From: Capsicum annuum
Taxonomy: Eukaryota > Streptophyta > Magnoliopsida > Solanales > Solanaceae
Direction of reading: 5' to 3'
Assembly (NCBI RefSeq): GCF_002878395.1
Contig: NC_061118.1
Coordinates: forward strand, 92,674,678 to 92,738,677
DNA length: 64,000 bases
Each line of letters opens with the position of its first letter. The stretch's first letter is position 1. Position numbers and translations under genes: made by a program. Positions 21,931 to 34,857 of this stretch are shown here, one piece after another. The notes beneath the pieces are model-generated. The model was given only the letters and a program-made list of their open reading frames with translations. It made no database searches and was not told where the DNA came from.

Positions 21931-23541
21931 CTAGCTACTGGAGGCTTCTTCATCTGTTTTTGCCTTCTTTGCCTTGTTTACCTCATGTGCTATTTGATAC
22001 CTATTGATGATAAGGTGACTCCCGCATAATTGTGCCTTACAGTCGTAAGTCATTTCTCTTATGCTGTCGAGTTGGGAGGCCATGCTATCGTCCAAATCAA
22101 TTAGGCATTGTCTGGCATCATCAGCGTCTTACCTAGCTCTTTTCAACTCTTCCCTTAATGTATGTATGTTCGAAGCGTCTTCCATGTGCATCTTTCGGTG
22201 CGTAATTTCACTTTTCTAGAACTCATCTTGTAGCCTGTGAAGCCGGATTTGATGCTCGAATTCTATATCCACAGCCTGAGTGGGCACATTTGGTCCCGGA
22301 TTCAATGCTCCGGCGATGCTCTTTTTAAACCATTCCTTGTAAGTGTCGCTGACTTCAGGTTCATACCCTATACGGAAAGAGAATTCTACCCACTTTTTCT
22401 TTCTCCATCCATTTATCATGTAGTCTTTGAGCGAGGGCTTAATTTCATCATATTCGGTGAAGAATATGAGCATAGAATCGATTTGAGGCGTCTCCTGCTT
22501 GATCTCGAATTGCCCAAGAACTCTGCCAGGATTGTAGGGGCGGGTTCCCCTGAGACCCGGGAGCACTAAAAAAGGCCATTCGCCCCCTCTAATGACGTAT
22601 TTCCCTGAACGAAGATGGTTAAGGGACCATTGGACATCGCCATCTCTTAATTCTCCAAGAGTCTTAAACCAAAATTCGTGGGATGCTTTCCTTTTGAACT
22701 TGTGTAAAAATAATCACATGTCGTGTGATTCTAGCAGATTTCTCCTTGTTTTATGATCAGGTTGTGCCGTTCTAGGATTTTTCACCAAATCCATCATCAT
22801 CCACCATTGTAATATAAGGTTGCATCCTTGAAAGAAATGATTCTCGACTTGACATCTTTCCAAAATGCGATATATGTCGGCAACAATCATAGGGGCTAAG
22901 TTGTGGAATACTTTTTTAAAATTGTATTCCATTCCATAGAGGAGTGCATGGGTCACTGTGACAACCCTCGGATAAATTGTGCCAATTTCCCCCTGCGGGA
23001 ACACCATGGTTCCAAGTAGGCCTACCGCGAATGCAAAAGCTCTCGTTTCCTTCCATTTTGCTTCCGACTCAAATTTATGCCCAAATTTGTGAAAAGAGTT
23101 GAATCTTCCAAACCGATGGTACAACGCAGGAAAAGTGATATTTGCTCCATCCCGTTCTCCTAGCCAGGTGTCGTCATCAGTTAAAAATGCTTCCTTGATC
23201 TTTTGACGATCCCACACATCCGGGACTAAAATATTCTTATCCGGTGTCTCCTTACTCTTAAAACATATTTCCATACTCTCATAGCAAATCAATACCTCAT
23301 CAATGGTGGGGGTCAATTCAACATCCCCGAAGCGAAATACCATGTTCTGATCATCCCAAAAATTTGTTAGTACATGGATCATTTTGGGCCAAGCATCCAT
23401 CTCGATCAAAGAAGAAAGATGTCCAATGTGTATTCTAACAATCTTTCTCCCTTCTGTACCCATGTAATCCCACCAAAGTTTCAGGTAATCATCGGGTTTG
23501 GTGATCATCTTGAACTTTTCACGAGAATGTAATTGAGCCAT
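21931..23541 (-). pseudogene. Element 2 ORF1, upstream of gag, three in-frame stops
   Basis: One frame of 537 codons from ATG at 23541 to TAG at 21931-21933, interrupted only by TGA at 22714-22716, TAG at 22216-22218 and TAA at 22129-22131. The first 275 codons are open and include DYMGTEGRKIVRIHIGHL, FGDVELTPTIDEVLICY and the aromatic, tryptophan-rich style of the plant-mobile-domain proteins to which Ogre ORF1 is related. The last ~100 codons are charged and probably a coiled coil (MHMEDASNIHTLREELKR). ORF1 is specific to Ogre-type elements; its job is not established. About 500 bases separate it from the LTR and 530 from gag. Confidence 0.8.
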
Positions 23542-24045
23542 ATCTACATAAAAGAAGACGAAATAAGCCTTTCCTCGGCCCCAAAGGATAATGGATTGAA
23601 TTTAGACAAGCATATATTTCTTCAACACATAAGCATGGTTCGTCTGTGATTGACTCGGGGTCAAATAGACATAGGGAAGGTTTTCTAATGGGCCCAATAT
23701 CCCACTCGGATATTGGGTCGTCCTAGGCACATGCCTAAAATAGGATTTTGGTTTCGTTCTATCCTCGGTGTCTAGAGTGGGCTTGGACACTGGTTCTCAA
23801 GCGGGCAACTTGAGTTTGAAAATACGAACAGCTTCAAACGACTCACGTGCTGATAAACTGTTCAAATTTCCAACACATTTTGGAATTGAACAACAAGGGC
23901 CGGGACATCCACGAAATCCCAAAACAGTTTATAAGATGAAGGAAATGTCATGAGATGCGATAGTAAAACTTTACATAATCGAAACACATAAACACATAAA
24001 CAGTTAATCAAAGACGAAATAAAACATTTGGTTAGAACCTAGTTA

Positions 24046-24065
24046 GATCCCCAACAGAGTCGCCA
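24046..24065 (-). other. Primer binding site, tRNA-Arg type (element 2)
   Basis: The minus strand reads TGGCGACTCTGTTGGGGATC four bases from the LTR edge. The outer TGGCGACTC and inner GGGGATC match the complement of the 3' end of tRNA-Arg used by Ogre/Tat elements; three bases in the middle differ from the form I know. Confidence 0.75.
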
Positions 24066-24069
24066 TTTC

Positions 24070-27017
24070 TGTTTTGCGGAGAAATTTTCACTTTTGAAAG
24101 AGAGTCGCCACTTAATTTTGAAAAAGAATTAAGAAACCTTTAGAGAGTTATTTCAAATGATTCAAACTAGAAAAATTATTTTAAGTTAGAGATTCTAGAT
24201 AAGCGGTTCATATTAACATTTTAGGAAGGTGTTAGGCACCTAAAACGTCCGCTAACTTGCAGTTATCTGGATTATTTGAAAATCGTCTTTTGATTAGCTT
24301 CGAAAAGATTAATTTGTTGAAATAGTGATTTGATTTTTTTCAAAAAAAAAGACTTGTGTAAAATAGATTTAGGAGACTTAGTATGGATTTTACCTAAGTC
24401 TAAAAAAAACTAATAAACAAATAAACACATAAAAGGGGAAGGGAGGAGAAAGTAAATGATTTAGGCCATTGGGCCCAAATCAACGAGACCTGTCCTAGTC
24501 TAGTTGGGCTTCCGACACATTTCACCTGTCCTAAACTATTTTTTGAGCCTTTGGATCGAGTCTTACTTCACCTGTATTAAATACAACTTTGGCTTCGAGG
24601 CCCCAAATAAATGAATAAGTAAATGATTAAATGATTAAATAAGAAGAAGACAATAATAAAAATCGAGACTTTTCAAGTCTCTTAGTGACCTCATCAATGG
24701 ATTTTGACCCATTTTGCTTCTTCGTTTATCTTGTAGCACCCGTACGCCATGTAATGGACCTTGGGTTTAAACTTCGAACTTGACTTGAAGGGGTGAGCCT
24801 CATTTACCCATTACGAAATGCAGGAGGAGAGGAGTCCATTTGGATTCGAGATATATTTTTTTGCATGTAAAGAAAAGATAAAGAAATTAATATATGTTCA
24901 AGGCATAAAAGTGACATATTTCCAAGTAAAAGAAACTATCAAGAACCAATTTTTGAATGAAAAGAATAAGCACACTTGCACAAGAATGAGAGTCAACAAA
25001 TAAAAAATGCAAAGCAAAAGTTTCACAATCATACTATGCATGAGTCAAAAATATCCAAATAATTTTGTTTAGCCGCAAAAATTCGAACTTTCTTATCATT
25101 TTGAAAAGACAACATGCGAACAAAGAAGAATAAACATCTTACATGAAAAATAAAGCTAGCACTTTATATTTTATATGAGGGTTTTGAAATCCATTAAAAT
25201 AATTAATAAGCAAATGACAAATTCTTGACTTAACTAATTACTATTTTTATTAAGGCGCAACAAATAATAATAACTATTCTTCAAACATAAAATAAACAAC
25301 TTTACATGCTAAAAAAAACATATCTACCAACAATAAGTTTAAACAAGACATGGGTATTGTTTTTCAAGTAAAGATCTAAACTTTATCCAAAATAATCAAA
25401 GAATAAAGTAAGAAAAGAGAAACAATCAATATTATCTATTCTTTTCAACATAAAGGAAATAACTTTACATGCTAAAAACAAATATATCTACCAACAATTA
25501 GTTTAAACAAGACATGACTATCGTTTTTCAAGTAAAGATCTAAACTTTATTCAAATAAAAGAATAAGGTGAAAAGGCAAAACATTCAACATTAACTATTA
25601 TTCTAAACATAAAGAAAATAACTTTACATACTAAGAACAAATGTATCCAACAACAATGAGTTTAAAAAAAGCATAAATACATCTTTTAAGCAAAGATTGA
25701 AGCTTTATCCAAAATAATCAAAGAATGAAGTCAAAAAAGACACATACAACTATTGCTAGCTCATTTTTATATCATGAACATGAAAATAATTAGAATAAAG
25801 ACACCACAACGTCCTAGGGCCTTCAAGGCAATCTACAACATACAATCCTAACAAATAAAATTATATCTACGAACTACAAAGAAGAAAAAAGATGAAGAGA
25901 AAAATGATAATAAAAACTAAAATAATTATAAAAAAAAAGAAGAAGGTGTGTTTACCTTTTGGGGGACATCAAAATGAGACTACGAGCTTTGTTGGAATCA
26001 ACCACCACTAAAAAAACGTCGCCGACAACTCAAAAATTTTGATTAGCTGATCAACTTTATGAAACAAAATTTTTTTCTAAATAAAAATAACTATTTTTGC
26101 TCAAAAAATTTTTTTCACCTTTCTTTCCTTTTTTTTTGTTCCTTCTCCCCTCCTCTCTCTACCAAAGTAGTGGTAGTATTTATAGGAGAGAATGGGGTAT
26201 TTTTTCCCTTTTCCACCAATGTGGGAGAAAAGTATTTATAGGAAAGTAGAGATTTAATTCTTGTCATCTACCAATGTGGAAGAAAAAGCATTTAGGGGGG
26301 TTTTTGGAATGTAAAAATTAAAGATAAGGTGAGGTAGAAGATAATGTGTGTGTGTGGGGGGGGGGGGAAATAGTACAATGTAGTACAATCTTTGAATTTC
26401 AAAATTAAAAAAGGACAAAGTTAGGGGGAATAGTACAATTTGAATTTATTTTTTGGTGGGAATTGGGTAAAAGTTTATGAGAGTTCTTGAGAATTTTGGT
26501 GTTATTTAAAATATAACCAAATTGAAATTTAAAATTTAGCCATATTTATTTATTTTGACGAAATTAAAAATTAATTGACGAATTGCATTGCAATTATGAC
26601 CAATTTTCAATTATGGTCAAATCTAATAGATTGGCTAAATTAAATTAAAATTCAATACGAATTAATACCTTTTTATCCCGAGCTTCTTGATTTAATAAAA
26701 TGAATGCATATTTATCCAAATAAATTATTTTTGAGAATAAATTATATTTAGATTAAGATTTTAATCATTTGAATTTATTTTCAAGATAAGCCTTAATTAA
26801 ATCCGATATTTTGTAAAATAAATATTTAAGTAACAAATTATATAATCTCGTATAACTGAACACGATAGTATATAATCGCTACTTAAAATGACAAAATCAC
26901 GTACAAAAAATATTTTAAGTTTTTTTTATTTGGATGAAATAATTATTTTGGTTTATTAAAAACTGAAGAAACTCAGGATTAAATTTAGTCTTAGAGGGCA
27001 AAAATTAGGTGTCAACA
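24070..27017 (-). repeat. Element 2 5' LTR (2948 bp)
   Basis: Starts TGTTTTGCGGAG and ends GTGTCAACA on the plus strand. Compared with the other LTR it lacks the 22-bp duplication but has a GT/G run at about 26346-26367 and an extra ~20-base copy of a TTTAAAAT stretch near 26505-26530. It would hold the promoter, but I cannot place a TATA box with confidence. Confidence 0.95.
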
Positions 27018-27022
27018 GTAAT
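27018..27022. repeat. Target-site duplication GTAAT, right copy (element 2)
   Basis: Matches 9218-9222 exactly. Confidence 0.9.
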
Positions 27023-27145
27023 CACATCCTTGAACACTTAAATGCTTATTTATATCATAATAAACACAAAAGGTACATGAATTGTCCTCAAAACAAGGCT
27101 AAATAAGCTAGGATAACAATACTAGAGTGCATAAATACACCCCAC

Positions 27146-28660
27146 ACTTAAAGCCTTATTTATCCTCAAACAACTCTTTAACTATAAGCATCATAAGTTG
27201 AGAAGAATCTACACTTTTACTACAAGAAAGACACTAAGGTTGGTACTATAGAGGATATACAAAATGCAAGTTTCTACACTAAGCACATTATGTACTCCAT
27301 TGAGCGTTCAAGAACACTACTTAAAAACATCCTAACCTTAAGAATTGACTCACATAGTTGGCTAACTCATGCATATTATTCAATAAAATACATCATACAA
27401 ATCATCCAAATTCATCAAACATGTGCCCTCACCACAAGATAGTTACCCATAAACACTCACTTAAATACAATTCATAACAAAATGGGTGCAAGAATCAAAT
27501 TATGCTCACTCTCACAAGGAATTCACAAGTTACACAAGATGAACCATATGTTTGCCCTTAGTGTAGTACTCTACTAATATCAAAATGATGAAGCTTAGGA
27601 TCAAATAGTTTTGTAATGGTTGTAATGTAGGCTTAGGGACGGGTAGAAACTTTTTTGGTCAAGAACAGTGACTATATTCCCTAAGCACTTTAATACGTCA
27701 CTTTTGACAATTGAGACCAATCTCTAACAACCCGTGTACACAACTTTCATCTACCACATCTTCTATTTTGCCTTATCTCATTAAGCTCAATCACATACCT
27801 TATGGTGGGAGTATACTATGTACATATAATTTAATATTGCCCTTTATCACACCCATTTTATGCTACGCAAACCTATGATAGCCACCCTAAACTTAAGTGA
27901 TTTTTCTTAATTGAGGTGCACAATGTCCAAGGAGAACCAGGGACAAAACAGCTTCATTAAAATACAACTGGGCTAAAAATGGGAACTTTTCAAGTACAAA
28001 TTTCTCTAACTCCCAACCATAACACATAATGATTTTTCTTAAACACAAATAGCTATTACTTAGGGGCTTCAATTTCACATATTCCTTATTGAATCTCCAA
28101 CTCCTTAACTCAATTAATTTTACACTAAAATGCTTAGGAGCCTTGTATCAAATTAAGGTTAATCAAGGAAGGGGATTAAGCTTGACATGAGGTTGCTAAA
28201 GAAAAAGATAAAGGCGCAATGGGGGTTTAACTAAGATTATTCATAAGGGTAGGTCAAAAGAAAGCATAAAACAAAGCTATAAAAGAAATACCTATATCAT
28301 CTCCTAAACCCACACTCTTTATTTCACTTTGTACACACCAGGCAAGTTCTAGACATCATATGTAACAAGGAATATACAAACACCTCACACACATATGACA
28401 CATGCTCAACTCAAGTAGGATCATCATAGACTCTCGATCAAATAATCAAATGAATTAAATATTAATCCAACAAGTACAAGAGTCATAATCATGAGCCTAG
28501 TAGTCTCAAAATTATTAATTCACATAATCAACATTCTCTTTACAACCAAAATACTTGCATCATGTAGCCACATATAACACTAACAGGAACATCCTACTTA
28601 TTTCTGATACAAAAATTTTAAATTTACCCTAAAAATGGTAATTTTCCCATCCCACAGTTA
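27146..28660 (-). other. Athila-like 3' untranslated region (element 3)
   Basis: No coding frame. The stretch from about 28010 to 28660 is colinear with 50570-51190, for example at TTAGGAGCCTT...GGATCAAATTA. It lies directly ahead (minus sense) of the LTR start at 27145, with a weak purine-rich AATAAGG word in between. Confidence 0.6.
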
Positions 28661-28917
28661 GAATTCATCATGATAAACTAGATCAATACCTAGCTCAAGC
28701 TAGTAAAACTAGTTTTCTCGTCTAGACTCTAAATGATTGATTTAAACTCAAACTTATTTGAAAACACTTTTAAACATTATAATCACATCCTTGAACACAT
28801 AAATACTTATTTATATCATCATCAACACATAAATCACATGAATTTTCCTCAAAACAAGGCTAAATAGGCTAGGATAACAACACTTGAGTGCATAAATACA
28901 CCCCACATCATATATAT

Positions 28918-31900
28918 ATGGAGAAAATAAGAGGAAAAGACTTTAATTTTTATTATTGGTCAAGGTTAGAAATCCTGTTATGCCACTATTTTTATGCCAC
29001 CAATCTTCTTGCAATGAGTATAACTAACAGTTTTATTGTTGATACCTAGAAAGTTCACTAACTAATTATAATGACCTAAAGGTTATTTACTCAATTTGTA
29101 TTAATTTTTGGTGTTTTTATCCTTCCCATAGTGGCTAAATGTTATTTATAACTTCCCAAATTATTGGTTTGGTGATCAGATAGTTTATTTATATTTTAGG
29201 CTCATTTTTCTATTTTGGAGCATTCATTGTTTATGATTTCATCTTGAACTAAAACTCCTATTAGATGACCTAGGATGATTATTTTGAAAGTGCCATCAGC
29301 TCTAGAATGATGATTTTAGGCTAGGGGACCCTTAGTTCAGGTCCCGAGGCTTTCAGACTTATTCTAGGCTATTGGCTGAATTTTATGAAAAATGGAACTA
29401 TAAGGTTTAGACCATACATTTAGTCAAAACTCTCTCAAATTAAATTTTCTATAATTATATTGGATCCAGGGTGTGTTTTAAAATCAAATTTCACTATTGG
29501 ATCATGTTCATAAGGTTCCAGATAAGTTCCAAGGGTAAAAAACAAGTATTGATTTTGCTGGTGCTAGTGTGTTCGCAAAAGCAAACAATTGACCTGGTCA
29601 CTTAGGCGACATTTTGAACCTTATATCAGCTCACTTAATCAATTAAAATGTCACTTAAGCGACCATCGCACAATATAAGACCCCATATTCTTATTTTTGA
29701 CATTTTGAGGGCTATGAAGCTTTTATTTTGATGATTTTTGATGTGTTTTTCTCATATAATCTTTGGGTATCAGTGTAGAACTATATTTTACCCATTTACC
29801 AATAAATTCTATTTTATTTTTCATAAATTTCACCAAAGTTGAGAATTAAATCCGATTTTCACCATTTTTAGGGCTTGGGAGCTCTGGTTTGGGCGATTCC
29901 AAAGGAGTTTTCTAGATTTCTTCCATAGGCAAGTTTTATTATCTTATAATTATCATTTTATATCAATTTTATCTTCAAAAAAACTTCAAATTCTTGATTT
30001 CAAAATGTATTTTGGGATTTTTTGCCAGTAAAGCTTGAAAATAGTTTCTCTTTGATTTGTAACCTCATTTTTAACTCATTTTTGTATGAATTTTTAGCTA
30101 TAGACTCCTATGAGAATGGGAAATATATTTTAAGAAATAAAATTATGGTTTTACCCTTTTTATATTTTACAACCCATTTTTAAGGTCTGTTTTTAGACCT
30201 GTCTTAAAAATAGAAATATAGGACTCGTTTACTTTTATTGACCTATAGATTTTGATTTTGACAGCATAATGGCAATTTGAGATCGTGGTATGAGGAGAGA
30301 TGATTTTGATAGCATAATGAAATTTCTACTCTTCTTTATGAAATAGTGTATTTTATATATTGCATGTTAGATAAGAACGTTAGGATGCTATATTAGGTAA
30401 AACACCATGAATTAGCTTACTTTAGAAGTTAGAGGCTAGAGGGTAATTGACCCATAAGGTGAAATACTTATTATAATTCTATAATCCTATTAACTTCTTT
30501 ATAGATAGAGTTAATTCATAGAATGGTTATGATATTATTCTTGATATAGGCGGTAGATTTAGGTTTGAAAGCATGAATAGTATGATTAGTCTTCTTTGGA
30601 CTGTTAAGTCTACCTTGGAATGGTAATTTAGGTGGAATTGACTTAATTGCTCATATTCTAGGTGAAATTTCTATCTTAATGCTAATTATGGCTTATTTAA
30701 TATCTAGAAGTAAATTTAGATATCTTAGAATTGCCTAGGATAAAAGCTCATCTAAAATAGATTTTAAGGATTTAAAGTGAGCCCGTCGACCCACCTTAGG
30801 CCAAGATTTAGATTCGTACAACATCCTGTTAGAAATAGTTGAGACTAATGAACCTTTAGTATAGTGTTTAATATGTTACATAGTGGATTGTGATGTTTCC
30901 CCTCAGATTATGATGTTATGGTTATGTTAGATATCTATATATTTAGGATTAAGGCCATGATTATGATATTGTAGTTATTTTGGACATATTATTGGTCCCA
31001 AGTCCTTGTTATGATATTGGTTGGATTTAGGAGGAGTTTATCCTTATAAAATATGTGGTCATAGTTTGTAGACATATTGATGCTTATATTAGTATTGTGA
31101 GGATATTGGTGATGGAATGTATATATTTGGTACATCCTGATCATTTAGATAGTAAATGATATGATTCCAATTGAAAATATAATATACTAATCTTTTTCTA
31201 AAAAGGAATTTATTCCTATTTTTTACTTTTAAAATGGGTTTTCTCATAATGGGAATCATACCATTTTAATGAATAACATATGAGCCTTCAAGACTAATAA
31301 TTATGATCTTAGAGATTTGATTGAAGTAGATTCTGGTCCATAGTTTTACTACTACTATTTACCTTATCGAGGGAGATTTTGACCCTTTCTACACTCCTAT
31401 GATGATTTAGTCTCAGAGTTTACCCCAGCTAATAGATTTATAGATTTTAAACTCTTTTATCCATGGTTCTATCCATGCACTTATATACATATATCTACAG
31501 TACTTAAAGAATAGTTGATTGATAATGGAATTGATGATGTGAGTTTAAGTGCAAGTCTAACGATTGATGATGATATAAGTTCTAATTTAAATATGGTGAT
31601 TAATGATGATATTAATGATGTGAGTTCCAATTTAAGTTCAGTGATTAATGATACATTGAAGATGTGAGTTTTGGTTCAAGTCTGGTGATTGATGATGATA
31701 GTAAGATGTGAGGTGTAGTTCAAGTCTAGGATTGATGATTATATTAATGATATGAGTTTATACACTAGCTTATTTTTTGGCATTCATATTGGTTATGGTA
31801 TTGTGGATTATATCTTGGCATTTATTCTTGCATACATATTTCTCACCAATATGCCCAATATCTATAATACTTATGGGTGATTCATAGGTATAGGTATGAG

Positions 31901-32523
31901 TACTACTCGCAGTATATTGTGTGGATCTTTTATTTATCAGCCTTATGAGGGTTGCATAGGTATAGACTTGGACTGTTATTTGCTGAGTATTGACTGAATC
32001 TTCTAAACCTAAGACAGTGGTGGTTTTATAAAAGGACTAGTTAGGTATTGTTTGTTCAGACTAGCCGATTACCTTGTATTATTATTAATATTTTTATTAT
32101 AGTTTGTTTGTGACAAGTTGATTCTTAGATTGGTGTTGAGATTTGAGGTATAATTATGATCCTTCCATCTCACGGTTATATTATTAGCATAATTATTCAA
32201 GGTTAGACATTATGGATTTAGACCCTAATATCCTAATCGCCCGTTCTCTATAGTTTTTTATTATGGATAATTATCTCATGTATAGATGTATGAATTAGTG
32301 ACCCTGATTATATTAACACTAGTTTCTACTATTATTAGGAGGCCTGGAGATACTAATATGATTACTTAGCTTGTACACTTGTGTTAGACTTATTATGTAT
32401 ATATATCTATCTACCTTAGTCATGGTATTACCATATATCCCTCCCTTCTTTTAGTTACTCATGTTGTATATCCATTCCTTGGCCTTGTATACTACTATAC
32501 ATATCCTTCTTCTGCTCTTTATT
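28918..32523. other. AT-rich stretch without genes, possibly old LTR
   Basis: No recognisable domain on either strand. Near 29575-29670 short words of the type GTCACTTAGGCGAC recur in both senses, and near 29880 runs GGGCTTGGGAGCTCTGG, both reminiscent of chromovirus LTRs. I could not find TG/CA ends, primer site or target duplications, so the call is weak. Confidence 0.3.
31515..31765. repeat. About five degenerate ~45 bp tandem units
   Basis: Units open with GATTGATGATGAT or GATTAATGATGAT and carry GATGTGAGTT followed by a variant of TTCAAGTCTGGT. One unit is shortened. Confidence 0.55.
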
Positions 32524-34646
32524 TGTGATGGCCCAGGCTTTTGGCCCTTGAAATTTATTTGTGTTCAGATCTCACTACCTTGACTACAACTCACCCTATG
32601 ACTCAAAAGGTGTCTTGGTGGTCAGGTAAACCTAGTCATAATGATGCTTGGGTTTTTATCTTAGGTATGACTTGTACATGAGTCGTAAAGACTTATGACG
32701 AGTCATTAGGGGTGGAATCATAACCAAATAAAAAATTAAGTGGTTAAGTTCTCTCTTAGTAAGAGTGTCTCACTAGGAGTCGTAACGACTTATACGAGTT
32801 GTTGGGATTGTTTACCCAATTGAGATTTGTGTTGACTACGACTGGACCCTATAAGTTGTAGGGTCTCATTATGAGTAGCACCAATTGAGTCGTAAGGTCA
32901 ACAGTGTATGGGGGTCCTAGATACTATCTTTGTTATGACTTATGGTAATGAGTTGCAAGGAGTAGCTATGAGTCAATAGTCAACCCGTAGTCAATGGTGA
33001 CATTTTTTTAGCTTTTAAGTTAAGGGCATTTTGGATATCTCCTCTCATACCCAAATTGAAACCCATGTATTATAACCCCTTTAGGGTGTTGTTAGCCCTC
33101 AGAAACAAACCTAAGTAACTTCTCAAACACTCTAAAAGGCTCTATAAATTCCCTCAATCCAGTCAATCTAGGGTTTCATCAAGTTGGTCATCTAATGGCT
33201 CAAGGGTCGATTTCTCTGCAAATATCTTGGTGTTTAAGGCATGTTACTTTTACATCATTGTTAATTTTTTTTAAAACATATGTTTTAAAGTATTGTTCAT
33301 GAGATATTCATGCTTTTTTATAACAAGGGTTGGGGATTTTTAATGTTTGATCTTGAACAATGTTTTCTTGTGGCTTACATGTGATCAATCATGTTTTAGT
33401 TATGGTTTTGAACTTGTGGGTGCATGGGTATGGTGAATGAACAATGGAATTGTGATTTTTCTAAACTTGTGACTTTTGAAGTGGTTATGACCCCAACCCC
33501 ATAATGTGAAATTGATTTTAATTATGAGAAATATAGGAATTTATAAAATTGAACCATGGGGGTTGTGAATTTGCTCATGTGATGTAGTTGTTTTTGCATA
33601 TTATTATTACCTTGAAAGTGTAGTTGGTATGATGATACCAATAATTTATGCCTTGATATGAAAGATATTTCGATGAATGGGAATGTATGATACTTGTTTT
33701 AATTGGGCTTTAGTAATGGTTGTGTAGCTGATTCATGAAAGTAGAGGTCCAAGTGACTGATACTAGAAACTGCATTTGCCAATGCGGAGGTCAAAGTAAC
33801 CATAGAGGTTCGAGTCCCCCTCATTATTATTTCATAATTAGGGAGGTTCAAGTCCTCGATAAACCATTACATGATTGGGCGCTTAAGTCACCTTAGTATA
33901 TGATTGGGAGGTTCAAGTCCTAGTGTATATATATATATGATCTTTCTCTAGTTTGTGAGACTATATGGGGCTTTCTTGACTAAGAGGTAATAGTTGGGGC
34001 CCATATAACCATGGGAACTACTATATGATGATTGAGCTACACAATTCAGGCTAAAGTTTAAACCTGCATATTAGGCCTTGTTCCCTATCCCAACATGTGA
34101 TATATATATATATGTATGTATTTGATTATATGCATTGGTTTTTGAATGATTTAAAACTATTGATTCTGGCATTATGTTATCCTTATCCATGTATATTATG
34201 CTAGCATTTACCTCACTAACCATCTTCGAATGCTGTATCGCCACGCGATGCAGGAATTTGCCATACTTCTACTTCTCTTGCATAGTGATTCAGATTTGGG
34301 ATCAGTTTGTCAGTTGACATTGAAATAGTGAGTTTCCATACATTAGAAGTCCACATTTCATGTTTTGTTTCCTTATATCTCAGACTGTCTAAACTTATTT
34401 TTGGTTATATTGATGTTCAGTTATGGTAGTGGCTTTGTTAGATTACTATGGATTTGGGTGATATTAGTCGGTTGTTAGCTATTGATTAAAGAAGTATATT
34501 TTATTCACTGGATTTATCTTGTTATATTTTTGGAATTCATCTAATAGGTATGATATTGTAGTGGTTGGTTAGGTGCAAGGGGGTAATCTCCGATCCCCGG
34601 TGGACTTGAGATACCCGTCACGGCCAGGCTGGTTGGGGTCGAGAAA
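32524..34646 (+). repeat. Element 4 5' LTR (2123 bp)
   Basis: Opens TGTGATGGCCCAGG and ends close to 34646, four bases ahead of the primer site; its final CA has mutated to AA. The first 480 bases hold a cluster of quasi-palindromes built on words such as GAGTCGTAA and GACCCTA...TAGGGTC. (AT)n runs occur near 33924 and 34100. Confidence 0.85.
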
Positions 34647-34650
34647 AAGA

Positions 34651-34663
34651 TAGTATCAGAGCC
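34651..34663 (+). other. Primer binding site, tRNA-iMet type (element 4)
   Basis: TAGTATCAGAGCC differs by one base from the standard complement of tRNA-iMet and lies just after the 5' LTR. Confidence 0.85.
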
Positions 34664-34857
34664 TAGGTTTGGTGTCATTGGGTGTCCAACAAAGCTATGT
34701 CAAGTAGATTCTGTTTTATGGGTGTGTAGTGCGACACACTTATAATGGAGAGGCTACAAGGAATTTTGGAATGATTCCCTTTCTTGCTGTTCTATTTCAA
34801 GTTATAGAGTCTAAGATCTCGAATATCTCTAATTCCTATTTATTATCCTTTTAGGTC

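Larger units (their letters stand above)
9223..27017 (-). mobile_element. Element 2: Ogre/Tat-like LTR retrotransposon, 17.8 kb, lacking RNase H and integrase
   Basis: Two LTRs (9223-12162 and 24070-27017) with TG...CA ends and a perfect 5-bp target duplication bound the element. Reading the minus strand: 5' LTR, tRNA-Arg-type primer site, a separate ORF1 ahead of gag, gag, protease, G-patch domain, a candidate intron, RT, a long repeat-rich 3' region, a polypurine tract and 3' LTR. ORF1 upstream of gag, the Arg primer, the G-patch and the large size are the marks of the Ogre branch of Tat. RNase H and integrase are not seen between RT (ending near 16440) and the 3' repeats. By eye the LTRs agree at somewhat over 90 percent, so the insertion is not recent. 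Confidence 0.9.
8830..28917 (-). mobile_element. Element 3: Athila-like remnant split by the Ogre-like element
   Basis: Three pieces belong together. Bases 8830-9222 plus 27023-27145 form part of an LTR that closely resembles the LTR at 54002-55763; the two halves join cleanly once 9223-27022 is removed. Bases 27146-28660 match the 3' untranslated part of the element at 50440-51190. Bases 28661-28917 repeat the first ~250 bases of the LTR (minus-strand sense). The minus-strand order is therefore a shortened 5' LTR, 3' untranslated region and a shortened 3' LTR; gag and pol are missing. The LTR begins TGTGGGGTGTA or a few bases earlier, so its outer border is uncertain. Confidence 0.65.

Noticed and set aside
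28918..32523. Possible host gene in the largest gap between elements
   Set aside because: No frame with a recognisable domain and no exon-like pattern on either strand; the sequence style is that of old LTR.
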